Assembly (NCBI GenBank): GCA_964384025.1
Contig: CAYLJJ010000045.1
Coordinates: forward strand, 1-49,309
Direction: 5' to 3'
Source: CAYLJJ01 sp964384025
GTDB lineage: Bacteria > Myxococcota_A > Bradymonadia > UBA7976 > UBA1532
Length of the DNA: 49,309 nucleotides
Below, piece by piece: positions 16,313-24,864 of the stretch. The stretch's first letter is position 1; every line of letters starts with the position of its first letter. The notes under the pieces are model-generated. The model ran no database searches. It saw only the letters and a program-made list of their open reading frames with translations, and was not told the origin of the DNA. The position numbers were made by a program, and so were the translations under genes.

Positions 16313-17746
16313 TCAAAGCTTGCCGATCTCTCGCATGAGCATCAGGCGAATCTCGGTCATCTCCTCCATGGAGAAGCGGATCCCTTCGCGGCCTAGACCG
16401 GAGGCTTTTACCCCTCCATAAGGCATACTGTCCACCCGCACCGAGGGCACATCATTGATTACCACTCCACCTACCTCCAGGCACTCGAAAGCATAGAAGC
16501 TTTTGTGGATGTCTCGAGTAAAGATTCCAGCTTGTAGACCATAGAGAGAGTCATTGACTCGTAGGCAGGCTTTTTTAAAGTCCTGGAAAGACTCTAGACA
16601 GGCCACAGGGCCAAAGATCTCTAGGTTGAGAACGCGGGCTCCTCGAGGAACCTTTTCCAGAAGGGTGGGTGCATAAAAGCTGCCTTGACGCTGGCCACCT
16701 GTGAGAAGTTGAGCCCCCTCCTCCAGAGCCTCCTCTACCCAGCGCTCTACCCTTTGAGCTTCACTCTCGCTGATCAGAGGCCCCAAGAAGGTCTCCTCGT
16801 CCAGAGGATCTCCTCCCTTGAGAACCTCAGCAGCTTGGATAAGGCGCTCCTTGAGGGGCTCATAGAGAGAAGCATGGATCAGCAAGCGTTGAACGCTGAT
16901 GCAGCTCTGTCCAGATTGATAGAAGATGCCCATGAGAAGACGGGGAAGTATTTTCTCTAGATCAGCCCCCTCATCGACGATGCAGGCTGCGTTGCCCCCC
17001 AACTCCAAAAGGACACGCTTGCGCCCTGCTCGAGCCTTCATCGCCCAACCCACTCCAGGAGAGCCGGTGAAGGAGAGCAGCTTAAGACGTTCATCCTCAA
17101 CGAAGGCGTCAGCCTCCTCTCGGCGACAGGGCAGGATGCTAAAGGCAGCCTTGGGGAGATCTGTTTGGGTCAAAATCTCAGCCAGGACCAGAGCGCTTAT
17201 GGGAGTAGAAGAGGCGGGCTTAAGGAGAAAGGGGCAGCCCACCGCGATGGCGGGAGCGATCTTATGAGCTACCAAGTTGAGGGGAAAGTTAAAGGGAGAG
17301 ATAAAACTCACAGGGCCGATGGGGCGCCGCCTCCAAATCGCCTCGTAGCCCTCCGCTCTAGGAGAGATATCCAGGGGTTGATGCTCGCCATACTGGCGAA
17401 CCGCCTCTTCTGCGGCGATACGGAAGGTGTCGATGCTGCGGGTCAATTCTCCTCGTGCGTGCTGAATCGCTTTGCCCGCTTCGATGGAGAGCAACCGGGA
17501 TAGCTCTTCATGGCGGCTCTCCAACTGCTGGACAACCTGATAGAGGATCTTCTGCCGTCTCCAGGCGGGCAGCGCCGCCATCATGGTCTGGGCTTGAACA
17601 GTGGCGTTGATCGCCGCATCGATCACCTCAGATGAGGCGAGAGAGACACGGCTGACCTCCTCTCCTGTATATTTGTTATAGACGGGGAGTTCATCGGGGC
17701 TGAAATGAGGATCTCCCCCCAAGTAATAGGGATAACGCGACAGCAT
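16313..17746 (-). CDS. NAD(P)-dependent aldehyde dehydrogenase
   Basis: The start is put at the ATG at 17746 because GGAGGAG lies just before it; a longer frame from a TTG at 17764 would include that site. The 477-residue product has the ALDH-superfamily cofactor segment (SPFNFPLNL, KPASSTP), the general-base Glu in LELGGN and the catalytic Cys in QSGQSCISVQR, plus the C-terminal EIFGPV element. The length and motifs fit soluble ALDHs of the phosphorylating-independent GAPDH/lactaldehyde dehydrogenase type, but the substrate cannot be read from the sequence. It is followed within 6 nt by the kinase-ATPase gene, so the pair likely forms one transcript, possibly starting at lpxB 57 nt upstream. 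Confidence 0.9.
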   Translation of the reverse strand: MLSRYPYYLGGDPHFSPDELPVYNKYTGEEVSRVSLASSEVIDAAINATVQAQTMMAALPAWRRQKILYQVVQQLESRHEELSRLLSIEAGKAIQHARGELTRSIDTFRIAAEEAVRQYGEHQPLDISPRAEGYEAIWRRRPIGPVSFISPFNFPLNLVAHKIAPAIAVGCPFLLKPASSTPISALVLAEILTQTDLPKAAFSILPCRREEADAFVEDERLKLLSFTGSPGVGWAMKARAGRKRVLLELGGNAACIVDEGADLEKILPRLLMGIFYQSGQSCISVQRLLIHASLYEPLKERLIQAAEVLKGGDPLDEETFLGPLISESEAQRVERWVEEALEEGAQLLTGGQRQGSFYAPTLLEKVPRGARVLNLEIFGPVACLESFQDFKKACLRVNDSLYGLQAGIFTRDIHKSFYAFECLEVGGVVINDVPSVRVDSMPYGGVKASGLGREGIRFSMEEMTEIRLMLMREIGKL

Positions 17747-17803
17747 CGCTCCTCCATGCAACAAGAGATAATCTCTGGCATGGAGACAATATGGAAGAGT
17801 TGA

Positions 17804-18862
17804 TTAAGGGAGCAGAGAGTTCAGGGCTCGCTGTACACGCTTTCCAAAGTCCCCCTGTCTAAGCCGCGCTCTGAGCTGCCTGAAAGCCCCCTGATATCGC
17901 TCCCCCTCAAAGAGCAGCTGCTCCAGCCCCTGGCTGATCGCCTCAGGGCTCGCCTCCTCCTGAACCAACTCGGGAAATATCCGCGCTCCCATGATCAGGT
18001 TGGGGAGCGCAAAATGGGGGACCTTTACCCAGCGTCGCCCCAGCGCCGCCGTCAGAGGACCAACCTTTACAAGCGTGAGAACCGCTCGTCCCCGTAGAGC
18101 GGCGTGGAGGCTGGCGGTCCCTGCGCCCACCAGCGCCAAGGTGGAGGCCGCCAAAGCAGCATCAGCGCCCTCATGAATCTGAACAGGGAGCTGTGACTCT
18201 CTGAGGAGGCTGCTGAGAAGATCTCTGCTCACTCCTGGTGCTCGACCCAGATGCAGGCTCAGCTCGGAATGGCGTCGCAGCCGCGCCACGGCTTGGAGCT
18301 GTAAAGGCAGCAGGCGGCGGATCGCCGCATCCCGACTGCCAGGCAGGAGCGCTAAGCCTGGGTGCTCAGGTAGAGGAGGCGGAGAGGCTGTCGCCAGGGG
18401 ATGGCCTAGATACTCAACCGGGAGCCCGCGCGCCCTGTACCACTCCGCTTCAAAGGGAAAGAGGCAACCCAACCACTGAACTCGACGAAGTTGTTCAACT
18501 CGCCTTGGGCGCCAAGCCCAGGCTTGAGGAGGGGCCAGCCAAGCGACAGGCAAGCTCTGCTCTTGAGCGGCTGAGAGGAGCCGCATATTCATCTCGGGAA
18601 AGTCCACCAGGAGCAGGGCGTTGACCTCTCCTAAGCGAGCCTTAAGGCGCCTCAGCGTACGCCACCAGAGCGGGAGGCTCCTGAGCGCCTCTCCCAACCC
18701 TCGGGCACTGAGATCTGAGGCTCGCTCCAAGCTGCGCAACCCCGCCGCCTCAGCGCAGGGTCCCCCCAGCCCAAGAGCTTTAAAATCTCCTCCCTTTAAA
18801 GCGAAGCCCAGGAGCCGATCTCCTGAAGCTTCTCCAGCGACACAGAGTAGGTTGCGACTCAT
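17804..18862 (-). CDS. lpxB: Lipid-A-disaccharide synthase
   Basis: The 352-residue product matches LpxB, which joins UDP-2,3-diacylglucosamine and lipid X to make the lipid A disaccharide at the inner membrane face. Landmarks are the N-terminal VAGEASGD motif, LLVDFPEMN, AWLAPPQAWAWRPRR, the GHPL segment and the donor-binding region LLPGSRDAAI (family LLPGSRxxEI, with Ala in place of Glu here). It is somewhat shorter than the usual 380 residues but intact at both ends. It implies a lipid A outer membrane. No strong ribosome-binding site is seen. It diverges from the lipid-kinase gene across 138 nt. Confidence 0.92.
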   Translation of the reverse strand: MSRNLLCVAGEASGDRLLGFALKGGDFKALGLGGPCAEAAGLRSLERASDLSARGLGEALRSLPLWWRTLRRLKARLGEVNALLLVDFPEMNMRLLSAAQEQSLPVAWLAPPQAWAWRPRRVEQLRRVQWLGCLFPFEAEWYRARGLPVEYLGHPLATASPPPLPEHPGLALLPGSRDAAIRRLLPLQLQAVARLRRHSELSLHLGRAPGVSRDLLSSLLRESQLPVQIHEGADAALAASTLALVGAGTASLHAALRGRAVLTLVKVGPLTAALGRRWVKVPHFALPNLIMGARIFPELVQEEASPEAISQGLEQLLFEGERYQGAFRQLRARLRQGDFGKRVQRALNSLLP

Positions 18863-19000
18863 CCGACGCAGCTCTTTGGCTCAGCGCGAAGCAAACTACG
18901 CAGTTTGAGTGAGTTTGGGCTTGGCACCAATGGCCCGTTTGTTGCTGATGGCGCCGTTTCCCGTCCAACAGTGACCGTTTCCCATTTAGAAGGAGGAGCT

Positions 19001-20032
19001 ATGCCTCGCCTTGACAGCATCCCCAAGAGACTCCTTCGCGCCGGGCAGACAGCCATCATCCTTAACAAAAACGCCAAACGTGTCAGCCAAGAGGTGAAAT
19101 CTCGCATCGCTGAGGTGCTTCCTGAGGCAGACATCTTCTTTACCGAGAGCATCGAGCAGGCCGCCTTTATCACTCGCCGGGTGGTGGAGTTGGGCTACTC
19201 CACCGTGGTCACAGGAGGAGGCGATGGTACCATCTTCAACACCATCGATGGGGTCCTTCAGGCTGCTGAGCATCTGGGACAGCCAATCCCCCGCTTTGCG
19301 ATCCTGCGTCTGGGCACGGGCAACGCCGTCGCTGATTTTGTAGGCGCGGGAGATTACCTAGAGGATCTGAAGTCACTGAAGAGCGCTCGTGAGGGGCAAC
19401 TGCCTCTCCTGCGAGTTAACGGAGCGCGACGTGCCAGCTTCGTTGGTTTTGGTTGGGATGCCTTTATCCTCAACCGCTATCACAGTATCCGTGAGCAGCT
19501 CAGCCGCTTCTGGCTGGGTCGTAAGCTTTTTCAAAGCGCGCTGGGCTACTTCTTCACCTCCGCCCTCTGGAGCGTCCCAGAGCTGCTGATCAAGCGTCCC
19601 CGATATCGTATCCGGGTGCGCAATACAGGGGGCATCGCGCTGCGCCTGGATCCAGACGGTCAAGTACTGGAGCGCTTTGCGCCAGGAGCCACGGTCTATG
19701 AGGGCTATAGCCGCTTGACCTGCGCAGGAACCACCCCCTTTTATGGCTTCCGCTTTAAGATGATGCCCTTCGCCAACAGCCGCCCTGGCTTCTTCCACCT
19801 GCGCATCATCGATAAGAGTCCCCTGGAGGCGCTCATCCAGGGGATGAGGGTTTGGGTGAATGGCCGCATCACGGGTAAGGGGATCGCTGAGTTGATGCTC
19901 TCAAGTTGCGAGATTGAGATCCTGGATGGTCAAGAGGCCCCTTGGCAAGTGGCTGGAGATGCTGAAGGTTCTTGCTCCTCTCTGAAAATCGCCGCCGATG
20001 GAGCGGTTGACTGCCTCTACTTTCAAGAGTAG
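19001..20032 (+). CDS. Diacylglycerol-kinase-family lipid kinase
   Basis: The start is set at the ATG at 19001, directly behind AGGAGGAG. A longer open frame begins at 18905 but has no comparable ribosome-binding site. The 343-residue product has the DAGK catalytic signature: an N-terminal (AIILNKNAKR) strand, VVTGGGDGTIFNTID with the invariant GGGDGT at about 72-77, and RLGTGNAVADFVG (family LGTGN). Members phosphorylate diacylglycerol, sphingoid bases or related lipids with ATP. A long C-terminal beta-rich part is also typical. It lies back to back with lpxB, suggesting a membrane-lipid theme. A strong hairpin follows the stop. Confidence 0.9.
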   Translation: MPRLDSIPKRLLRAGQTAIILNKNAKRVSQEVKSRIAEVLPEADIFFTESIEQAAFITRRVVELGYSTVVTGGGDGTIFNTIDGVLQAAEHLGQPIPRFAILRLGTGNAVADFVGAGDYLEDLKSLKSAREGQLPLLRVNGARRASFVGFGWDAFILNRYHSIREQLSRFWLGRKLFQSALGYFFTSALWSVPELLIKRPRYRIRVRNTGGIALRLDPDGQVLERFAPGATVYEGYSRLTCAGTTPFYGFRFKMMPFANSRPGFFHLRIIDKSPLEALIQGMRVWVNGRITGKGIAELMLSSCEIEILDGQEAPWQVAGDAEGSCSSLKIAADGAVDCLYFQE

Positions 20033-20033
20033 G

Positions 20034-20086
20034 GCTTGAAAGCTTCATCAGGCCGACAACCGGCTCCTCAAAGGAGCCCCTCAAGC
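20034..20086 (+). terminator. Nested hairpins after the lipid-kinase gene
   Basis: A perfect 7-bp stem GGCTCCT/AGGAGCC with a 3-nt loop lies at 20062-20078. An outer pair, GCTTGA (20034-20039) with TCAAGC (20081-20086), encloses it. No T-run follows, so it may be a transcript-stabilising structure and not an intrinsic terminator. Confidence 0.4.
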
Positions 20087-20140
20087 GACGTTCCAATCCC
20101 TCTCCACAGATGTTAAAAGGGCGCCTACCCTGGAGCCCCC

Positions 20141-20659
20141 ATGCGCCTTTTTAACAGTCGAATCCCACATATCATCCAAGATCTCCTCCGCAGGCTCACT
20201 GAGCAGGAGCTCATCGAGATTTTACCCGCCAGCGTAGAGGAGGTGGAGTTAGATATTGAGTCGGTCCTCAAAGAGTATCTACGCTCGGAGCGTGCCCTCA
20301 CAGAGGAGGCCAAAGATATCGCCCATCAACGAGGGCTGGACTACTCCGAACATAAAAAGATCAAGCGGGTCCTGGCTGGAAAACGCCAGTTTGGGCTCTA
20401 TGATGAGTCGGTGGGTTATATCGCCAATCAACTGATAGAGACCCTCCTTCACACTCGCCATGTAGAGGAGATCTTTGGAGATGACAACGAGCTGCGGGCT
20501 GCCATCGCACCGGTTCTTAAGCTTCATATGAGCGATGAAGACCCCCTGGATGCCGAGGTCCGCAAGCGGATCAGGAATCTACAGGAGGGGACTCAGGATT
20601 GGGACATCCGCTATCAACAGGTGATGCAGCGCCTTCGGAACTCTCGGGGAGGGGCTTGA
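20141..20659 (+). CDS. DUF507 family protein
   Basis: The 172-residue product resembles DUF507 proteins, which are small, helical and of unknown function. Seen: an N-terminal MRLFNSRIPHIIQDLLRRL helix, an acidic middle and the characteristic end, in which D-x-E-V-R-K-R-I is followed by an EGTQDWDIRYQQV segment (family: eVrxkI...egs.eWeilY). No signal peptide or membrane segment is present. The last 89 nt overlap the 3' end of rnc on the opposite strand, and the conserved part of DUF507 is in that overlap. It is transcribed alone or as a read-through from the lipid-kinase gene 108 nt upstream. Confidence 0.8.
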   Translation: MRLFNSRIPHIIQDLLRRLTEQELIEILPASVEEVELDIESVLKEYLRSERALTEEAKDIAHQRGLDYSEHKKIKRVLAGKRQFGLYDESVGYIANQLIETLLHTRHVEEIFGDDNELRAAIAPVLKLHMSDEDPLDAEVRKRIRNLQEGTQDWDIRYQQVMQRLRNSRGGA

Positions 20660-21353
20660 GCCGCTCAGCTTGCTCGATCAAGATCAAACGCGCCGCCTCT
20701 CGCTCAGCGCGCTTTTTAGAGAGCCCCTCAGCTTGAGCCTGTTGGCTTCCCTGAAAATAGAGGCCTACACGGAAGCGCTTCTCATGATCTGGTCCCTCCT
20801 CGCTCAAGAGGCGATATTCAGGGGTCTCTCCGAAGCGTGCCTGAACCAACTCCTGAAGCTCGGTTTTATAGCTGCGCCCTGAGCCTGAGAGCTGCGCGGC
20901 GCGGAGGCGAGGCTCAAAGCGGCTCAAGAGGAAGCTTCGTGCCGCTTCGATCCCCTGATCCAGATAGAGGGCCGCCAAGAGAGCCTCAAAGGCATCAGCC
21001 AGGAGCGAGGGTTTCTCTCGTCCCCCAGAGCGTCGCTCTCCTTTCCCCATCTGTAAACAGGGACCCAGCCCCAAGCTGCGCGCCTCTCTCGCCAAGCTGG
21101 TGGTGTTGACCAGATCTGATCGAAGCTGGGTGAGCCGCCCCTCGTCCAACTTGGGGTGAGCTTCGATGAGGGCCTCAGCGATCAGGAAACCCAGGATGGC
21201 ATCTCCCAAAAACTCCAGGCGCTCATTGTGAGCCACAAAACTTTCATTGCTGTAGGATTTATGGGTTAGAGCCTGGAGGAGGCGGCCCCAAGTCCCCTTG
21301 GGGTAGCCCAGGGAGCAAGCCAAAGCCCCAACGCGATTCTTCACTCCGTTCAT
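20571..21353 (-). CDS. rnc: Ribonuclease III
   Basis: The 260-residue product has the RNase III signature ERLEFLGDAILG (about residues 44-55) with the acidic catalytic residues, a second acidic helix (LLADAFEALLAALYLD) and a C-terminal double-stranded RNA-binding domain (about 160-230, YKTELQELVQ ... KKRAEREAA). It cleaves double-stranded RNA in rRNA maturation and mRNA turnover. Its ATG overlaps the mnmA stop in ATGA, so translation is coupled. Residues after about 231 (PESSEGAASPVDS-type tail) lie beyond the dsRNA-binding fold and are encoded opposite the conserved DUF507 end; the tail is probably dispensable. Confidence 0.95.
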   Translation of the reverse strand: MNGVKNRVGALACSLGYPKGTWGRLLQALTHKSYSNESFVAHNERLEFLGDAILGFLIAEALIEAHPKLDEGRLTQLRSDLVNTTSLAREARSLGLGPCLQMGKGERRSGGREKPSLLADAFEALLAALYLDQGIEAARSFLLSRFEPRLRAAQLSGSGRSYKTELQELVQARFGETPEYRLLSEEGPDHEKRFRVGLYFQGSQQAQAEGLSKKRAEREAARLILIEQAERLKPLPESSEGAASPVDSGCPNPESPPVDS

Positions 21354-22360
21354 TCAGAGTCCTCGATCCAGCCCCCACCCAAAAGCTCGTCTCCTCTGTA
21401 GAGGACCAGAGCCTGTCCTGGGGTGACCGCATATTGGGGCTCATAGAAGCGGATCTGAACATCCTCCTCACTCAGAGACTCAACCTCCGCCATCGCTCCT
21501 TGGTGGCGATATCGGATCTTGGCGTTAAGCTGACCCTCGGGGAGATCTTTGATCCAGCGACAGCCCTTGGCCCAAACCCGGCTGCGCTTCAGCGCTTCAC
21601 GGGGCCCCAAGCGCAGCGTTCCGCTTTGAGCGTCGATCTCGGTCACATAGCTGCGAACCCCCGTGGAGATCCCTAGGCCCTTGCGCTGACCGATGGTGAA
21701 GCGGTGGATGCCTTTGTGCCGCCCCAACTCTCTATCCTGAGCATCGAGGATGGGGCCTGGGCGCCAAGCGCTCGCTTCGCTGATCTCCTCTACCACTTGG
21801 CTGTACTCTCCTTCAGGAACAAAACAGATATCTTCGCTATCGGCTCGGTCCCAGTTGGGCAGCCCCCTCTCCCGAGCCTCCTCCCGAAGCTTAGCCTTAT
21901 AGCTCTCACCCAGGGGAAAGAGCAGGTGCTTGATCTGCCGCTGCTCTAGACCAAAGAGGAAATAGGACTGATCTTTACTGGGATCAACAGCCTTAAGGAG
22001 CCTACCTTCCTGAAGGCGCACGTAGTGCCCTGTCGCCATCTTCTCCGCGCCCTGAGCCCGAACAGCCTCTAAGAGGAGGCCAAACTTGATCAGAGGATTA
22101 CAGTGAGCGCAGGGATTGGGAGTACGCCCCGCCATATATTCCCTCGCGAAGGTATTTATAACCTGGCTCCGGAATTCCTGTCTCAGATCCAGTACTTGGT
22201 GAGGGATCCCCAGATGTGCAGAGATGCGCGCGGCGCTCTCTGTGTCCGCTTCATCAAAGAGCCGTAAGGTGATCCCAAAAAGCTCAGCCCCCTGCTCCTG
22301 GAGCCTCGCGGCGACGATGGAGGAGTCCAGACCACCGCTCATAGCGATCGCGATCTTCAT
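21350..22360 (-). CDS. mnmA: tRNA-specific 2-thiouridylase
   Basis: The start is placed at the ATG at 22360, which overlaps the upstream stop in ATGA and gives the usual family beginning. A TTG five codons upstream is less likely. The 336-residue product has the PP-loop SGGLDSS (8-14), the NPCAHCN loop with Cys84 and the second catalytic Cys179 in SEDICFV, the conserved GHY at 111-113 and a DQSYFLF segment. MnmA adds sulfur to U34 of Lys, Glu and Gln tRNAs using ATP and a relayed persulfide. It is at the short end of the family. It sits between a hybrid histidine kinase and rnc in an ATGA-linked operon. Confidence 0.95.
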   Translation of the reverse strand: MKIAIAMSGGLDSSIVAARLQEQGAELFGITLRLFDEADTESAARISAHLGIPHQVLDLRQEFRSQVINTFAREYMAGRTPNPCAHCNPLIKFGLLLEAVRAQGAEKMATGHYVRLQEGRLLKAVDPSKDQSYFLFGLEQRQIKHLLFPLGESYKAKLREEARERGLPNWDRADSEDICFVPEGEYSQVVEEISEASAWRPGPILDAQDRELGRHKGIHRFTIGQRKGLGISTGVRSYVTEIDAQSGTLRLGPREALKRSRVWAKGCRWIKDLPEGQLNAKIRYRHQGAMAEVESLSEEDVQIRFYEPQYAVTPGQALVLYRGDELLGGGWIEDSE

Positions 22361-23586
22361 CTTGACCAACTCCAACTCTCCACCTCCTGGGAGGGGCGGC
22401 TGGGGATCTGTAGCGCCACTCGTGCACCCCCACTGATCGTCTCTGTGATGATCAACCTGCCGCCGTGAAGCTTGGCTACGCGCTCAGCAATGGCCAGCCC
22501 CAGACCAGCCCCCCCATAGCTGCGGGTGACGCTGCCATCGATCTGATAGAAGGGCTGAATCACCTGCTCTCGTTGATCAGCGGGGATCCCGAGCCCTTCA
22601 TCGGTCACAGCCAACTCTAAGAGGCTCGCCTCTCCCTCTCTCTGTTGAAGGAGACGTGCTGAGAGCTGAATCCGCCCCTCTGAAGGGCTAAACTTGATGG
22701 CGTTATCCAGGATTTGGCTCCAAGCATCTTGGAGATGCTCAGCGTCAACGAGCACCAACTCCCGAGCCTGCAGCTCAACCTCCAAGCTTAGACCCTGAGC
22801 CTCCGCCGCAGCGCTATGCGCCTCCAAGATCGCCTGGAGTAGATCTGAGGGGAGGAGCGCGCTCCTCTCTAAGCTGATCCCTCCCGTGGCAAAGCGAGTC
22901 ACCTTGAGGAGATTGTCGATAAGTCCCTTGAGGCGCAGCAGAGAGCCGTTCATCCGCTCAAGGACCTTGGCCTGCGCTCCATGGATCGGTCCCAATTCCT
23001 CCGCCGCTAACATCTTGGTGTAGCCCAGAAGCGGAGTCATTGGAGTTGAAAGCTCATGGCTCAAGTTGCGCAGCACCTCCATCTTGAGACGATCTACTTC
23101 TCTGAGACGCTCGTTGGCCTGGGTGAGGGCACGCAGCTTCTCCTCCAGATGGTCAACGACGCGGCGGTTCTGCTCCATGAGGTGGGTAGCACGATCTGCC
23201 TCCTCACCTCGCTCCCGCTTCCCTCCAATAAAGGCGCGCAGATCGCGCACAAAGCGCGCGATCTTGATCGGCTTCATGATGAAACCATCAAAGCCCAGAG
23301 CCAGGGCTCGCTCTCGATCTCCTTCGGCGGTGATGGCGACGACAGGGATCGAGGCCAATCGAGGTTCTCCCTTGAGGCGAGTCACCACTTCGTAGCCATC
23401 TAAGCCGGGGATGTTGATATCCAGGAGGATGAGATCCACTCGGCTTCTACGCGCCAACTCCAAGCCGGTGAGGCCATCTTCAGCGTCGATCACTTGAAAC
23501 TGTCGCGCTTCCAAAAGCTTGCGAACCAAGATGCGATTCTCTCGGCGATCCTCAATATGCAAGATCTTCAAAGCTTCCTTAGTCAT
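22357..23586 (-). CDS. Receiver-histidine kinase (REC-HisKA-HATPase)
   Basis: The 409-residue product starts with a receiver domain (phosphoacceptor Asp56 in LILLDINIPG, Lys105 in IMKP). A short coiled coil follows (about 130-165). The dimerisation/phosphotransfer helix carries NLSHELSTPMTPLLGY with His177. A HATPase domain follows with the N box (QILDNAIKFS), G1 (DEGLGIP) and G2 (GGAGLGLAI). All catalytic residues are present. There is no membrane segment or sensor, so it is a soluble kinase that may take its input through the receiver. Both ends overlap neighbours by 4 nt (ATGA with cca upstream and mnmA downstream), an unusual location for a two-component protein. Confidence 0.93.
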   Translation of the reverse strand: MTKEALKILHIEDRRENRILVRKLLEARQFQVIDAEDGLTGLELARRSRVDLILLDINIPGLDGYEVVTRLKGEPRLASIPVVAITAEGDRERALALGFDGFIMKPIKIARFVRDLRAFIGGKRERGEEADRATHLMEQNRRVVDHLEEKLRALTQANERLREVDRLKMEVLRNLSHELSTPMTPLLGYTKMLAAEELGPIHGAQAKVLERMNGSLLRLKGLIDNLLKVTRFATGGISLERSALLPSDLLQAILEAHSAAAEAQGLSLEVELQARELVLVDAEHLQDAWSQILDNAIKFSPSEGRIQLSARLLQQREGEASLLELAVTDEGLGIPADQREQVIQPFYQIDGSVTRSYGGAGLGLAIAERVAKLHGGRLIITETISGGARVALQIPSRPSQEVESWSWSR

Positions 23587-24803
23587 CGCTCAGGAACCTG
23601 GGCTGCGATCTCAGGGAGCAGCTCAGAGAGCCCCTCAAAGGTGTTCAGTTCAGGCTCGGCCCAGACCCGCTGAAGGAGGGCCTCTAAAATCTGCCCCAGA
23701 CGAGGAGAGGGAGAGAGCTGAAGTTGAGCCATCACCTGCCGGCCGTTGAGCGCCAGCTCACGTACACTTCGAGGGGCTTCTTGAGCTCTCAGGGCTCTGC
23801 TTCGCTTCAGTAGGTGGTGCCAGGCGCGAGCTTTGGAAGGTTGTAGAGCACAACTCAGTTTGATCAGTCGAGGCAGCTTGGGACCCATCTGCGCCACAAG
23901 GGCGCGCAGCTCAGCATCCCCTCGTGGAGCTTCTGGATCCAAGCCCCAATACTCCAAAATCCCCAAAACCTCTTTGATCTCCTCTCGAGAAAAGCGCAAG
24001 CGCCTCAATACCTTCTCAGGATCTTTTAGGGGGCTGAGCAACAGGGTCAAGCGCAGGAGTGGCTCCCTGAGCCTCGCAACTCCCCTGAGGATCGGGATCC
24101 ACTCTCTTCGCTCTTCAAGCTCGGGGAGGCAGAGCTTCAACAGGCCGGAGACTTTGAGGAGGGTCAGGCCCCGAGCAGCCTCTGGGGCTCCAAGGATCTT
24201 AAACAGTTCAGCGCGGATGCGCTCGATGGCGACTCTGCTTGCAGTAGAGAGGGCGCCAGGGATCGCCGCGAGTGTGGCAGGGTCCAGGCGAAAGTTGAGG
24301 GTGGTGGCGAAGCGAACCGCGCGAAAAGCTCGCAGACCATCCTCAGCGAAGCGATCCTCGGCTCGCCCTACTGCGCGCAGCCGCTTCTCTTTTAGATCTT
24401 TGCGTCCTAAAAAAGGATCACTGAAGCGTTCCTCGATCGGATCCCAGGCCATGGCGTTAACGCTAAAGTCTCGTCGAGCCAGATCCTCTTCTAGGTGCTG
24501 AGTGTAGAGGACCAGATCGGGGCGACGGCCGTCGCTATAACTCATATCAACCCTGAAGGTGGTGATCTCCAGAGGCAAGTCCCCCTGGATCACAGTAACG
24601 GTGCCATGCTTAAGCCCTGTGGGGATGCTCTTAAGAAAGAGCCCCATCACCTCCTCAGGCCGCGCGTTGGTGGCGATGTCCCAGTCATGTACAGGGCGTT
24701 TTAGGAGGCGATCACGCACACAGCCTCCTACCAACCAAGCTTCAAAGTCAGCGTCTTTGAGTTGCTGAAGAGTTTTTATCACAGCTTTGGGAGGAGAGGT
24801 CAT
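23583..24803 (-). CDS. cca: CCA tRNA nucleotidyltransferase
   Basis: The 406-residue product is a class II nucleotidyltransferase. It shows the active-site WLVGGCVRD, DWDIATNARPEEV, a TGLKHGTVTV-ITTFR segment, DGRRPD, EEDLARRDFSVNAMA and DGLRAFRAVRFA motifs in family order. The enzyme adds or repairs the 3' CCA of tRNA from CTP and ATP. The helical C-terminal part (about 200-400) is Arg/Leu-rich. A poly(A) polymerase of the same superfamily is possible, but the motif set fits CCA-adding enzymes better. A GGAG lies about 6 nt before the ATG. It is the first gene of the cca - kinase - mnmA - rnc operon. Confidence 0.92.
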   Translation of the reverse strand: MTSPPKAVIKTLQQLKDADFEAWLVGGCVRDRLLKRPVHDWDIATNARPEEVMGLFLKSIPTGLKHGTVTVIQGDLPLEITTFRVDMSYSDGRRPDLVLYTQHLEEDLARRDFSVNAMAWDPIEERFSDPFLGRKDLKEKRLRAVGRAEDRFAEDGLRAFRAVRFATTLNFRLDPATLAAIPGALSTASRVAIERIRAELFKILGAPEAARGLTLLKVSGLLKLCLPELEERREWIPILRGVARLREPLLRLTLLLSPLKDPEKVLRRLRFSREEIKEVLGILEYWGLDPEAPRGDAELRALVAQMGPKLPRLIKLSCALQPSKARAWHHLLKRSRALRAQEAPRSVRELALNGRQVMAQLQLSPSPRLGQILEALLQRVWAEPELNTFEGLSELLPEIAAQVPER

Positions 24804-24864
24804 CAGAACTCCACTGGTATCACCGTTTGAGGCCCAAACTCATCTCCTATCTTAGGAGCTTGGA

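Noticed and set aside
18905..19000. N-terminal extension of the lipid kinase to 18905
   Set aside because: A strong AGGAGGAG directly precedes the ATG at 19001, and the extension is low in hydrophobic residues with no family match.
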